A DNA stretch of 64,000 bases from Oenanthe sinensis (Eukaryota > Streptophyta > Magnoliopsida > Apiales > Apiaceae): positions 29,820,860 to 29,884,859 of the forward strand of contig CM053796.1 of NCBI GenBank assembly GCA_028671895.1, read 5' to 3'. A program made the position numbers and the translations under genes. The notes below the pieces were generated by a model. It saw only the letters and a program-made list of their open reading frames with translations. It was not told the origin of the DNA and did not search any database. Shown here in pieces: positions 19,335 through 29,259 of this stretch (within the stretch, counting starts at the first letter, position 1; every line of letters begins with the position of its first letter).

Positions 19335-21587
19335 TTAATTAGTAGTTATGGGGACCCAAACTAGTTTGGATCCTTTCTTTGAAAACTTGTTAACTTTTGC
19401 AGCAGAAGTTCTTTTGTCAGAGTTTGTGTTAACAGAGTTTACATGATCAGAGTTAACATTTACAGAGTTTGTACTGTCAGAGTTTACACTCCTTTTATCA
19501 GTCTTTATCACATATTTTTGCTTGACAGTATGTTTTGGAGAATTACTCATTTGAGGTTGTGGTTTGTAAGAATTGTAATACAAATTATGATAATCTTTGC
19601 ATTTATAAATAGAATGCCATAAACTACCACAGTGAAAACAGGGATTTGATCTTGTTTGTTTTCTAGCCTCAAACCCAGGTTTTTCAGGTTCTTTCTTTTT
19701 CTTTTGTTTGCAGTCAATAGCAAGATGATTAGAATTACCACAAGTAAAACAGGTTTTCCTAGGAGCATCAGGGATATTCATGTAGTTATTCTCCTTAGTA
19801 ATTCCTATTTTTCCATTCCTATTTCTTTTCACCTTTTTAATTTTATTAGTGACTGCCTTCAACTTTTCTTTTAGTTGCTTCTGTGAAAGTAATCCTATAT
19901 TTATTTTTTTAGAATCTGGCACACCATTGTTTTTAGAGCATTCAGGGAGAGTTTTCTTATAATCATTAGCTCTAACAAACTTCACAGGTTTAGTCAATGT
20001 TCCTTTTGTGTGTGAATTAGTGTGAAATTCTTTATCAGATTCATAACCTAGGGCAGATGTCCAATTCTTTTCAGAAAGCATTTGTTGGACCTTCTTACCA
20101 GAGTTTGTCCAAACTCTGAAGGTCTCTTTTTCCTTAGCTATCTCAGTTTTCAAATATGTGACTTGTATTTCCAACTGAGTTTGCATGTGTATAGCATTCT
20201 CACAGTCTTTCTTAAAGCTAAGCATGTGTACAAGTTCAGTTTGAAGAAAGTCATTCCTAGCATTCAGAGTCTGTATCTCAGATTTTAATCTTTCATTCTC
20301 AAGAGATTGTGACTTAAAGCTAACATGTAGATTTCTAAGAAAAGACTTTAATTCATGAATATCTTCAGTATCAAAAGTGAAAGCAGAGTTTGGTACCTTT
20401 TCAGAGTTTAAGATGGGAGACTCAGAGTTTGCCATGAGAGCATAGTTAGTTTCTTCTTCTGAGTCTGAGGAATCCATCCAATCTTTCTTTGATATGATGA
20501 GAGCTTTCCCAGATTCCTTGCTTCTGCACTCAGTAGCAAAATGTCCCATCTTGTTGCACTTGTAACACTTGACTTTTGATTTATCAAGAGTTTTTGATTT
20601 TCCATCTCTATCTTCTCTTTTTCTGAATCTGTCTTTCTTGTCTGACTCACTATGCTTCTTCTGATAGTTTCCTTGCTTCTCAATTTTTTTGTATTTCTTG
20701 AAGCTTTTGACAAACATAGCAAACATCTCCATCATGTCAGAGTCTGAAGAATTATCAGAGTTTTCATCAGAGTTTGTCTCAAACTCTGATTCACTGCTTT
20801 CTTTGATTACAGCTTTTCCTTTTCTTGTTGAGGCTTTAAGGACTTTTTCTGTAGGTTCTTCAATCTGGGCCTCAACATTCAAAGCAATAGATTTTGCCTT
20901 GCTACTTTTTCTGTTTCTTCTTTGCTGTAACTCCAGATCATGAGTTTTCAATTTGCCATAAACTTCATCTAATGACATCTCATCCAAATCAGCCCCGTCT
21001 CTAATCAAGGATGTCTGCAGATCCCATTCTTCTGGAAGAGCCCTCAGAAATTTGGTGTTTGAATCTTCATTGTCATATACTTTATCCACCAAAGCCAAGT
21101 TATTCAACAGAGTTAGAAATCTGTCATAAATATCTGTGAGGGACTCATTCTGCTTAGCCTCAAAGTATTCATACTCTTGGATTAGAACAGATCTTCTATT
21201 TTTCTTTATCTCCTTGGTTCCTTGACATTGAACCTCCAGTGCATCCCAGATTTCTTTGGCAGTTTTGCATGCTATTACCCTGTTGGACATTACAGAGTCA
21301 AGACTATTATGCAAAATATTTCTTACCTTTGCATCTTTCAAGACTTCCTGTTTTTCTTCATTGGTCCATTCTTTCTTGTCCTTTAAGGTGTAATACTCAG
21401 GGATTTGTCTTCCTTCCACAATCGTAGATGGCACTAGTTTGGTTGGTAGATACTGTCCTGTATGAATTCTGTCCAAATAATCAGGATCAGTTGCTTCCAA
21501 GAACATCATCATCTTCACCCTCCATGTAGGATATTCAGCCTTCTTCAATATAGGGATCCTGATGCTTTCATACTTGTTACCAGACAT
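19335..21587 (-). CDS. Sirevirus-like gag (750 aa)
   Basis: An open frame from the first ATG after the primer site. Residues about 50-230 form a UBN2-type capsid domain (IWDALEVQCQGTKEIKKN, FLRALPEEWDLQTSLI, MSLDEVYGKLKTHDLEL). There are three CCHC knuckles: residues 341-354, 613-626 and 650-663. A coiled coil spans about 408-490. The C-terminus carries NSD/NSV repeats (about 700-724) from CAGAGTTT octamers and ends VWVPITTN at a TAA. It would form the virus-like particle and bind RNA. Gag is intact while pol is not. Confidence 0.88.
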   Translation of the reverse strand: MSGNKYESIRIPILKKAEYPTWRVKMMMFLEATDPDYLDRIHTGQYLPTKLVPSTIVEGRQIPEYYTLKDKKEWTNEEKQEVLKDAKVRNILHNSLDSVMSNRVIACKTAKEIWDALEVQCQGTKEIKKNRRSVLIQEYEYFEAKQNESLTDIYDRFLTLLNNLALVDKVYDNEDSNTKFLRALPEEWDLQTSLIRDGADLDEMSLDEVYGKLKTHDLELQQRRNRKSSKAKSIALNVEAQIEEPTEKVLKASTRKGKAVIKESSESEFETNSDENSDNSSDSDMMEMFAMFVKSFKKYKKIEKQGNYQKKHSESDKKDRFRKREDRDGKSKTLDKSKVKCYKCNKMGHFATECRSKESGKALIISKKDWMDSSDSEEETNYALMANSESPILNSEKVPNSAFTFDTEDIHELKSFLRNLHVSFKSQSLENERLKSEIQTLNARNDFLQTELVHMLSFKKDCENAIHMQTQLEIQVTYLKTEIAKEKETFRVWTNSGKKVQQMLSEKNWTSALGYESDKEFHTNSHTKGTLTKPVKFVRANDYKKTLPECSKNNGVPDSKKINIGLLSQKQLKEKLKAVTNKIKKVKRNRNGKIGITKENNYMNIPDAPRKTCFTCGNSNHLAIDCKQKKKKEPEKPGFEARKQTRSNPCFHCGSLWHSIYKCKDYHNLYYNSYKPQPQMSNSPKHTVKQKYVIKTDKRSVNSDSTNSVNVNSDHVNSVNTNSDKRTSAAKVNKFSKKGSKLVWVPITTN

Positions 21588-21623
21588 GATTATTTGATCT
21601 TTTTAAGTCGTAATTAACTGCCT

Positions 21624-21635
21624 GCTCTGATACCA
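21624..21635 (-). promoter_or_regulatory. Primer-binding site, Sirevirus-like element
   Basis: The minus strand reads tggtatcagagc two bases after the 5' LTR. This is the standard plant Ty1-copia site complementary to the 3' end of initiator tRNA-Met. Confidence 0.92.
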
Positions 21636-21637
21636 AT

Positions 21638-22133
21638 TGTTTCCCAGAATAATCGATTATGAACACAAGTATATAGAATGGAATACTGTTTTGTATTATT
21701 AATGATCTCGAATACAAAACTCTCTCAAGAAAAGTAATGTTCTTAAGAGCTGCTAGGTTATATAACTATTGCTTAATGAATTCAACATTGAATTATAACC
21801 TATCTCTGTGTTTATATAGACACAGCTACAAATACAATTACAAAACAGATTATGATAAGAATAGCTTTAATAAGGTAATTAGACTTGCACTTGAATTCCT
21901 TCTTACTATCCAAATCAGACTCTGATTTGTCTGTTTCCTTTTCTGGTAGACTCTGAAGCTAAACTCTGTCGATCTGTCATTCTCTGATTTGAGTATTCTC
22001 TGTTAGAGTAAACTCTGATTGAGTATTCTCTGATAGAGTAAACTCTGACCGACAGCTTCCTTAAACTCCGATGACGTCAGCATAAACTCTGTTTAGTATT
22101 CTCTAACAATCATCAGTGTTTGCATTCCTAACA
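21638..22133 (-). repeat. Sirevirus-like element, 5' LTR
   Basis: Same ends and length as the 3' LTR, with about five substitutions, one of which breaks an octamer (aaactccg at about 22065). Confidence 0.9.
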
Positions 22134-22138
22134 TTTTT

Positions 22139-22190
22139 ACTCCTAAACATGCGTGCTAAAAAGTAAAAAAACATTATTAAGAACCGGAGG
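22139..22190. mobile_element. Stowaway-like MITE, right part
   Basis: Continues the MITE split by the Sirevirus-like insertion (actcctaaacatgcgtgcta, then cattattaagaaccggagg). Its extreme end is interrupted by the next element; a detached aggagggagta follows at 22781. Confidence 0.65.
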
Positions 22191-22779
22191 CAATGTTCTA
22201 AAAGACGAGAATCAGAGTTAGACGGTGAATGTACCGTTCAGTAATTATTCAGGTAATCGGTGATTAATCGAATTGATTAATCGGAGCATTAATCAAAAAT
22301 AATTTAATATATAATTATATTTAAACATTTTCAAATTATTATAAAATTATAATAAAAAAAATATCTTATATTATTAATCAATATATATTTAGATGTTAAC
22401 ATTTACGAAAACCCCCCTTATCATTAACATTTTAAGTGGTTTATACTTAATAATTAATCTTAATAGTTATTACATAATATGTCATATAATTATTAGCGAT
22501 TTGAGAGAGTATTTAAAATTTATGAAGTATCAATGGTCTTACAACTCATATTTATTGTAAATTTGTACTAAAAATATATTAGTTATTAATTTTTTTAAAA
22601 TTTTAACTTTTTTTTTAAAATAAAATAATTTTTACCGATTTTGACCGTTTCAACCGATTTTTGACCGTCTCGGCCGATTTTTTCCGTCTTGGCCAATTAA
22701 AAAAAAAACTTTTTTTGACCCGATTTCAATTAATCGAGACGGGATCCATCGGTGAGACAACCGTTTTTTAAAACACTGA
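22191..22779. mobile_element. hAT-like MITE with tgttctaaaa ends
   Basis: Left end tgttctaaaagacgag, right end cgttttttaaaacactg, inverted complements. It is flanked by near copies ccggaggca and caggaggga, fitting an 8-9 bp duplication of the Stowaway terminus. Interior has gattaatcg motifs and a repeated ccgattttgaccg/cggccgatttt segment. Copies begin at 59458 and 61613. Confidence 0.55.
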
Positions 22780-22986
22780 CAGGAGGGAGTATTAAGATAT
22801 TAAAATTTAATATTCAAATTATTAGTTCTAAAATACTTAACAGAAATAAAACATATGTCTTTAACAATCGTAACCCAAATAAAATAGATGTCTAATGCAA
22901 GACCTGATTTTTGTTTACATGTAGGAGAGAGAGTTTTGGGATTAGAAGGCATGCATGCAGTTAAAAGCTAGCAATATCTAACGAAG

Positions 22987-23366
22987 ATGTTTGGCGATCG
23001 AACAAAGTTGTTTGGTTTGTTGATCCTTTCAGTTCCTTTGCTTGTCCCATTATTACACAAACTACTCGATACTCGTTGTTATAGTTACTCGTTACCAGAA
23101 CCAAAAAATAACCTTGATGATGAGACCAACAACAACAAGAAACATGCAAAACACGAAGAAGAAGATATTATCAAGTACTTGTGGTCTAAACTTGATCCCA
23201 ATCTATTAGGTGAAATTCTGGGCAGACTCTGTCTCACTGACCAGATTCGTTTTCATGTTCTTTGCAAGAATTGGCTGCATGTTCATCCCATTACTAGAAA
23301 AAATATACCATTATTATGGTATTTAAGTTTTGATCGCAGTTTGTTTCAATTACAACTCCACGAGGC
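22987..23366 (+). pseudogene. Truncated second F-box copy
   Basis: About 125 codons closely match the F-box gene at 4605, including the hydrophobic N-terminus, the F-box (LDPNLLGEILGRL, QIRFHVLCKNWLHVHP) and LPLLWYLSF-type sequence. Homology stops at caactccacg, where unrelated sequence begins. The DUF295 part is missing. The upstream 25 bases (ttaaaagctagcaatatcta) are also shared, so the duplicate included some promoter. It has the 21-base segment near the start that copy 1 lacks. Confidence 0.85.
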
Positions 23367-23874
23367 CAAGCGGTTTATGCTCTTGAATGGGGCACTAAAA
23401 AAAATTAGGGGCACATTTTTTTTTATAAAAGAGTGAAAAAAATTAAAAAATATATGTAGAGGCACAAAAAAAATTAGGGGCACAATATTTTTATAAAAGA
23501 ACACTATTTTTTTTAAAGATATAAGAACCAAATAATAATAATAATTACGGTCAAAATAATTTCTTTTTTGTTTTTGTTTATGTAAAGAAGCACAATAAAA
23601 TTAAAGATATGCAAATATTAGATATCAATCTCCATATTTTGTAAAAACTAACGCTTCCTCTTCTTATTATCATTGACTTCCAAATCCCTAATTATATTGA
23701 CATTTAATTAGGATGAAAAAACATCGATCTGGAGCCGAAGGAAGAAAAATCAATCAAAAAAAGGTTGATTTTTTAAAAGATTATACAAAAGGTGGAAGAC
23801 TTCTTAGGTTTATAAAATCAACAACTTCCACCGATAATGAAGAGGTTAATGTTAGTGGTGGGAGTCAAAATATT
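23367..23874 (+). pseudogene. hAT/MYM-type zinc-finger gene 5' fragment
   Basis: The A-rich leader has repeated aattaggggcac units. An ORF starts at 23713 (MKKHRSGAEGRKINQKKV, then a RLLRFIK segment), like the N-terminus of plant zinc-finger MYM-type 1 / TTF-type hAT transposase-derived proteins. It is cut after about 54 codons by the LTR at 23875. No zinc finger or hAT dimerisation domain is present. Confidence 0.5.
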
Positions 23875-24976
23875 TGTTGGAAAATGTGGGTAGAAACCCC
23901 ACATTGTCAAGTCATTTTGAGCCTAATTTTGAATACTTCATAGGTGCGTGCGCGCAACAAGTCATGCTTGGAGTATGTTCTTCTTCGAGAGAGCTTTCCA
24001 ACACATATTTAAGTATTCAAAATGATCAAGGAATGGATGAGATGTGATTATCCAAAGTTGGTACCTTGAAAGTGAAAATCTAGAAATGAGAACTTGAATC
24101 TCACATTGAATTGGAAAAGAGTTTTCCATTACTTTATATATTAGAACACTTATGTAGTGTTTAAGATGTGTTAGTATGATATTGCTCCACCACCCACATG
24201 CGCGCAAGAGGGCAAATTCGTGGCTTCGCAAGCCTTCGGACTTTCCGTGTGGGCGACTTGCGGACACGAATGCAACAAAATTTGGGGCGAATAAATCCGG
24301 AACAGTTTTGCTGAAATCAAAGTTGTTTGCGAGAAACTTAGTGTCACAGTTTTGCTGAAATCAAAGTTGTTTGCGAGAAACTTAGTGTCGACTTCGACAG
24401 TAAACTCAAACTTAGTTACTGTCAAATTTCCACTGTGCTTTAGCTCAATATAATAATTCGTTATTTTGTTTTAATAATAAGTATTATTATTAATTCGATT
24501 TTGATTACGAATTGATTTTGACAACTGATTTCCTTTATTAATTAACGCGTGATTAATTAAGAAAAACGCGTGGTAATTTAGGAAATTATGTAGCGCCCAA
24601 GTTTTCCCAGTCTATATATTCACCTCATTCGGTCTTAGGTTTTAAGTCAATCTTTTGTCCTAAACCCTAAATACAGTCGTACTCTTTCCTGGTGATAGTT
24701 TTCTTGCTCTGTTAAAGCTCGCTGAAGGTGCTGTTCTTCATGACATCATCGTGTTCTCGTTTTATCCTGGGAGCTATCGACTCAAACATACGGTGAGAGG
24801 CGAAATAGCTTTAAGGAGACAGTTCTGCACTGGACTCGAGACATCCTCCGTTTCTTATCTTTTCTCTTTAACAGTTTGCTTATTGTCATACACTAATCTA
24901 TTGTTTGCACACATAATCACTCGTGATTTATTATTGTGTTTTGGCAGATTGTTTCACAAAAACAACACTGCTGCAG
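23875..24976. repeat. Probable solo LTR
   Basis: Begins TGTTGGAAAATGTGGG with the small palindrome aatgtgggtagaaaccccacatt typical of many plant copia LTRs. It has a tctatatatt box near 24611 and ends ctgctgcag. The pentamer atatt lies on both sides (23870-23874, 24977-24981). No internal region or partner LTR is visible. The end is CAG rather than CA, so the right edge is uncertain. Confidence 0.45.
24302..24389. repeat. 44-bp tandem duplication
   Basis: acagttttgctgaaatcaaa through cttagtgtc occurs twice back to back (24302-24345, 24346-24389) without visible differences. It lies inside the probable solo LTR. Confidence 0.95.
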
Positions 24977-25023
24977 ATATTAAATTAATGGAACCATACA
25001 GTTGCAATATTTATATAGCTGAC

Positions 25024-25194
25024 CTGGATAATATTTTGATTGTCACCGAGTAGTTTCCTTGATGCAACCAGTTGTTCCTCTGCAGCTACAGAATGAGCCT
25101 TCTCGTCCTTTAGTTGTTGAATTAAGTTTGCTATTTTCTTCTCATACATTTGAGTGCTTTCTGCTTGTGCCTTCTGAAATGTATTATGTTCTAC
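25024..25194 (-). pseudogene. Kinesin relic exon 9 (coiled coil)
   Basis: 57 codons in frame: VEHNTFQKAQAESTQMYEKK, then a NLIQQLKDEKA heptad region. Acceptor aacag and donor cag|gtcagc are intact. It is one of four tandem coiled-coil units of the xYEKKIAxLxxQLxDE type. The next exon is not found; a fragment junction and the LTR follow. Confidence 0.8.
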
Positions 25195-25501
25195 CTGTTA
25201 CAGGGAATACTCAAGAAAAATAAACTTCACAATTCCAATTTATTTTAAAGAGGCGCAAGGAAAATCTTTTCTCAAAATTGCGTCATGACATGATCATGTG
25301 ATAAGAATATATGCTACATTGCCATCCAAATTTATTGATGAATCTTTATTTTGTAATTAAAAAACAAAAGGAACATGTATCTCTAAACTTGATTAGAAGA
25401 ACAAAAGAAGAGCTGAATGAAAATGAATAACTAAAGAGATATAGCACATGAGATTCAGCATCGATAGTATATGACCAGTAATTACAGCTTCGGAGCTTGA
25501 C

Positions 25502-25853
25502 CTGAGTTGACGTTTGATGATCACTTAGGAGTTTCTGCAGTATATCTATTTGTTCTTTAGTACTCTCAGATCGATAGCGCTCATCATCCATTTTTTTTCA
25601 CCAGATCCGATATTTTCATCCTCATCACAACTAACTTTTTTTCAGACTTTCAGACTGCATACGTTTATCTTCTACTTGCATCGTCAACTCTGCTATTCTC
25701 TTCTCCATCACATCTGATTGTTCTTTAACACGTTTGGAACATGCATGCTCGATCATCTTCCAACTGCCTCATCAAGTCTGCTATTTTCTTCTCACAAATC
25801 TGGGTAGTTTCTGCAAGTACTTTCCGGTTTGTAGACTCTTCAAGGTGGTGTTT
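25502..25853 (-). pseudogene. Kinesin relic exon 8 (coiled coil, frameshifted)
   Basis: Three coiled-coil units in three frames: TTQICEKKIADLMRQLEDD, then MEKRIAELTMQVEDKRMQSE, then DDERYRSESTKEQIDILQKL. Frameshifts lie near 25735 and 25620. The acceptor at 25854 and the donor after 25502 look usable. Confidence 0.75.
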
Positions 25854-26819
25854 CTGGAAACAGCCCCAAAAAACTGCATTAGTATCTGTGTTCTGTCTAA
25901 ATGGGTTTGCAGTAAAATAGAATTAATCCTTTGGGGAGGTTCTTTAAGCAAGAAACAAGATATATAGTAGATAGATGTACAAATATACAATGTTTCGAAC
26001 CTCTTACTTGAACTGCAAATTATTATTGCACAATATTCATCAATTTTAATGGATTTCTGTGTTAATATCCATGTGTCCATAGAAAAGAATCTGTAATATG
26101 ATTACTGGAGCAAGTTGTGATATCAAAATTAGTGTGAGCTCTTTATCACTTTTGAAACAAGTTATACCAGACCAGTTAATTTATGAGGTCCTTTTAGTTC
26201 ATTAACTGGAGGTTCTCTTGCTCTAGTGGCGGACAAAGATCAAGTAGAAGTGGAGAATAGAGAGCTAAGGAATCGGCCAGTACCAAGAAGATTTGCCACT
26301 TATAGGGTCACTATATATTGACCAGCATGTAGGTCAACAAATATATTGCAAACAATGGCGTTACCGTGAGTTTGAGAATACATACATATTTTGAAACTCT
26401 ACAAGGCATTCCTATTTCCTCATAAATTTATTTTCCTGTTCTCTTACTCCTTTCTTACAATCATAACCTGTAACTTCTTGGTGCATCCAGTTTATAGAAG
26501 ATTTCTTGCATACAATTAGAATGGGACCTTCGTGTTATGCTGATTACGATCCCCTATTAGGGACTACATTTTGATCAATGTATCAAAACATAGCATCTTG
26601 TTTTATATTTTTGTTAATGACAGCGCATAAGATCTATTCTATGAAGACACCATTCTATAGTAAGTTACAAAATCATTGCAGTTTAATATCAGGTAGTGCT
26701 CTCCCCCCCCCCTTCTAGGGATCAGTTAAACCTCAGGGAGATAGACTGAGGAATAGAGTCGGCCTTTTGGCCCAGGGAACACAATGAAAAAAAGTAAACG
26801 AAAAAAACTATGTAAATAC
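25854..26819. other. Kinesin intron
   Basis: No gene or TE terminus that I can support. A C-run near 26702. Confidence 0.5.
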
Positions 26820-26954
26820 CGTGCTATGGTTGAGATTTGTTTTAAGGCGTGCAATATCGTCCTGCATCAGAATATTATGATCTTTCTGCAGGTTCAGTTC
26901 CGTCAGTATATCTTTCATCTCTGCCTCTAATCGGGAATTTTCTTTCTCAACTAA
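26820..26954 (-). pseudogene. Kinesin relic exon 7, duplicate of exon 6
   Basis: 45 codons in frame (LVEKENSRLEAEMKDILTEL, NLQKDHNILMQDDIARLK), with acceptor ttcacag and donor gtattt. It is clearly paralogous to exon 6, so one exon has been tandemly duplicated. It keeps an open frame where exon 6 does not. Confidence 0.75.
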
Positions 26955-27096
26955 CTGTGAATAGAAGATAAATCATTATTGTTGTAATCTAATCTAGCAT
27001 CAATACTAAATAAACAACGGGGCGATTTTAAGCACCGAAATTGACAGTATATGTTTAGAAAATGGCAAAAAAAAAGTCTTTTAATTTCTCTAGTAC

Positions 27097-27231
27097 TTAT
27101 CAGTTTCAATAGTAGCTTTCAGTCGTACAACCTCACTGCAAATTGAATCATTCTGATCTTTCTGAAGATTGAGTTTATTTAGCACTTCTTTCATTTCTGA
27201 TTCTAGACGAATATTTTCCGTCTCTAGTAAA
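27097..27231 (-). pseudogene. Kinesin relic exon 6 (coiled coil)
   Basis: LLETENIRLESEMKEVLNKL then NLQKDQNDSICSEVVRL. One extra base near its 5' end puts it out of phase with exon 5. Acceptor ctgcag and donor gtacta are present. Confidence 0.75.
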
Positions 27232-27370
27232 CTGCAGTCAGAGTCCAAGATCTTAGATTGGGTGGTACCCTACTTTTAAGTGAAAGATTTTATAGTATCA
27301 CCTTGTGACAACATATATATTATGATATATCTAGCATGAATAGTACCACGGGTCAAGGAGAGTAAAGTAC

Positions 27371-27583
27371 CTTAGATCTTGCTACAAAACCATTTTCTGT
27401 TTCAGCAAACGAATTTTTACATTCCTCAAGCTTTCTTTCTAGTTTAATTATATCATTATCCCTCATCTTCAGCTGTCTATCCATTTCTGCAGTAAGGTGA
27501 TCAACTTCCTTCTCAAGCTTTCGACATAGGATTTCATAATCAAATTCTTCTTTTAGCTTTACTGTGTTTACTACTTTCATGGC
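27371..27583 (-). pseudogene. Kinesin relic exon 5 (neck)
   Basis: 71 codons in frame: AMKVVNTVKLKEEFDYEILC, RKLEKEVDHLTAEMDRQ, FAETENGFVARSK. This is the neck just after the motor of ARK kinesins. Acceptor gatcag and donor gtactt are intact. Confidence 0.88.
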
Positions 27584-27854
27584 CTGATCAGTCAACAATA
27601 ATCACACCGTCTTAATAATTTGGGAGAGTGACAAAAATGTAAAAAGAAAAAAGACATCAAGAAAATGAAAGAAAAGAGATATGCAAGAAGTACGATACAT
27701 AGCCAACCAAAGTTTCCACATAATTGTGTGTCAACACATAACACAGTGTGTGTGAATGCGGGCCTGTAGATTGGTTTAACTTATAATGGCTTCTAGGAGT
27801 GAATCAGTTGCAAATTATATTTCTTCTCTTGTTTTGTAAAAATTCTCATAGTGT

Positions 27855-28736
27855 CACTACAAGAAAAACAGTTTCAGACAACACCGATCAAACAACACTC
27901 AGCCAAAAAAGTGTTGCGCAAAATTAACATACAATGGTTTATTTTCGACCTTAAAAATATATGGTCTGATCCATACGCACTACAATGGTTTAACAAACCA
28001 TTATGTAAAAAATCCGGTCAAACAAGTGTCTAAAATGTTGGTGTTGTGCTAATGAATAGATTTATATAATGGTTTAAATGGATATTGTCTTATTAAAATT
28101 AACACAATAGTACTGCTTACCGTTGTTTGAACCAAGTCAGTCATACAAGTTTGAAAGGGTAGTGTTGTGCCAATGAGTAGTTTCAGACAATGGATTTTTT
28201 ATCCATTGTTTTCTCACAATACACACAACAGAATTTGCAACTGAATATTGTGTTCTTATATTTGTAACAACAGAGTAGATATTCTTATACTTGAGCAAAT
28301 ACAAGGGTGATAATAGTTTGTTATGCAAAAATAGTTGGGTGTAGATTAATGAAACAACGTCTAGTTTAGAACAAAGTATTGTGTTCTTATATATCTAACA
28401 ACATAACTAACTTTACAAACATTTGAGCTAATATAAAGGAGACAATGCATTGTTAAGCAAAAACAGTTGGGTGTAGATTAGAGGAACAACATAATTAAAT
28501 TAACAAACACTTGAATGATTTGAAGGGTAACAATGGTTTTTTAGTCGAGAGTGTTGTTGTTTGTAGTAATTGGACAATACTTTTAAGAAGACAGAGTGTT
28601 GTCTCCCTTTATTTCAGACAACGATTGCGCACCGTTGTGTGATCTGCGTATCAGACGGCGGCTCAATATTCAACGATTTTCCTCGGTATTAGACAACGGG
28701 AAAAAATGTTTGTATAAAGCTATTTTTCTTGTAGTG
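27855..28736. mobile_element. Non-autonomous CACTA element
   Basis: Ends CACTACAAGAAAAA and TTTTTCTTGTAGTG are perfect inverted repeats. Subterminal GTGTTGT/ACAACAC and CAATGGTTT motifs repeat in both orientations, as expected for transposase-binding sites. Flanks are tgt and tat, a near match to a 3-bp target duplication. 882 bp, no transposase. It lies in a kinesin intron. Confidence 0.85.
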
Positions 28737-29254
28737 TATTATCAAAAAACACTATTTTAAGGGAATGCTCGTTAACATAAGCCACAACAAAGTCATGATA
28801 TAAGTTTTGTTTTCCTTTTGCTACCTAATACTGGATATACTGGATTATATGCTTGAACTATAGCAGGTAACAGAAATCTCTGTCGTACTTACCTAATACT
28901 GGATATATTGTATTAACAGTCAAATTGTTCAAGTATTGTATAATCAGTTGAAGTTTACGTCCAATAAATTATAGGTCACAGGAGTATCGTGTTGGCAATG
29001 TATGGTATAGATACACACTTAAATTAGACTATGCGAAATTATGGGTTTACAGGAGTATTGTGCTAGGAACGTATAGATACACGCTTATACTAGAATATCG
29101 CATATTTGCAAATGACTTCCCATGGACCCATCCCTTTGAGGATCTTTTATGTGTGTGTGTGAATAAGGAAAGAAATTTGTGGAATACAAGATATTTTCAA
29201 ATTCACATTTAAGAAAAATAAAGATATTTTCTTAATTGAACTCTTTGTAACTAC
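28737..29254. other. Kinesin intron remnant
   Basis: Two imperfect direct copies of about 60 bases (about 28975-29035 and 29043-29100, sharing caggagtat and tatagatacac). No gene. Confidence 0.5.
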
Positions 29255-29259
29255 ATCAC

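Larger units (their letters stand above)
10216..22133 (-). mobile_element. Sirevirus-like Ty1-copia retrotransposon with extra ORF
   Basis: An 11,918-bp element read on the minus strand. Its LTRs are 496 bp each (10216-10711 and 21638-22133), start TG and end CA, and are flanked by a ttttt duplication (10211-10215, 22134-22138). In transcription order it has the 5' LTR, a tRNA-iMet-type primer site, a 750-codon gag, a pol in Ty1-copia order broken by stops and frameshifts, a 1504-codon ORF, a polypurine tract and the 3' LTR. The LTRs differ at about five sites by eye, so insertion was fairly recent. Three CCHC knuckles, a UBN2-like gag, a downstream ORF and large size point to the Sirevirus (SIRE) group, but lineage assignment needs an RT tree. 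Confidence 0.85.

Noticed and set aside
24171..24425. Short ORFs around the 44-bp duplication
   Set aside because: They lie inside the probable solo LTR and have no recognisable domain.
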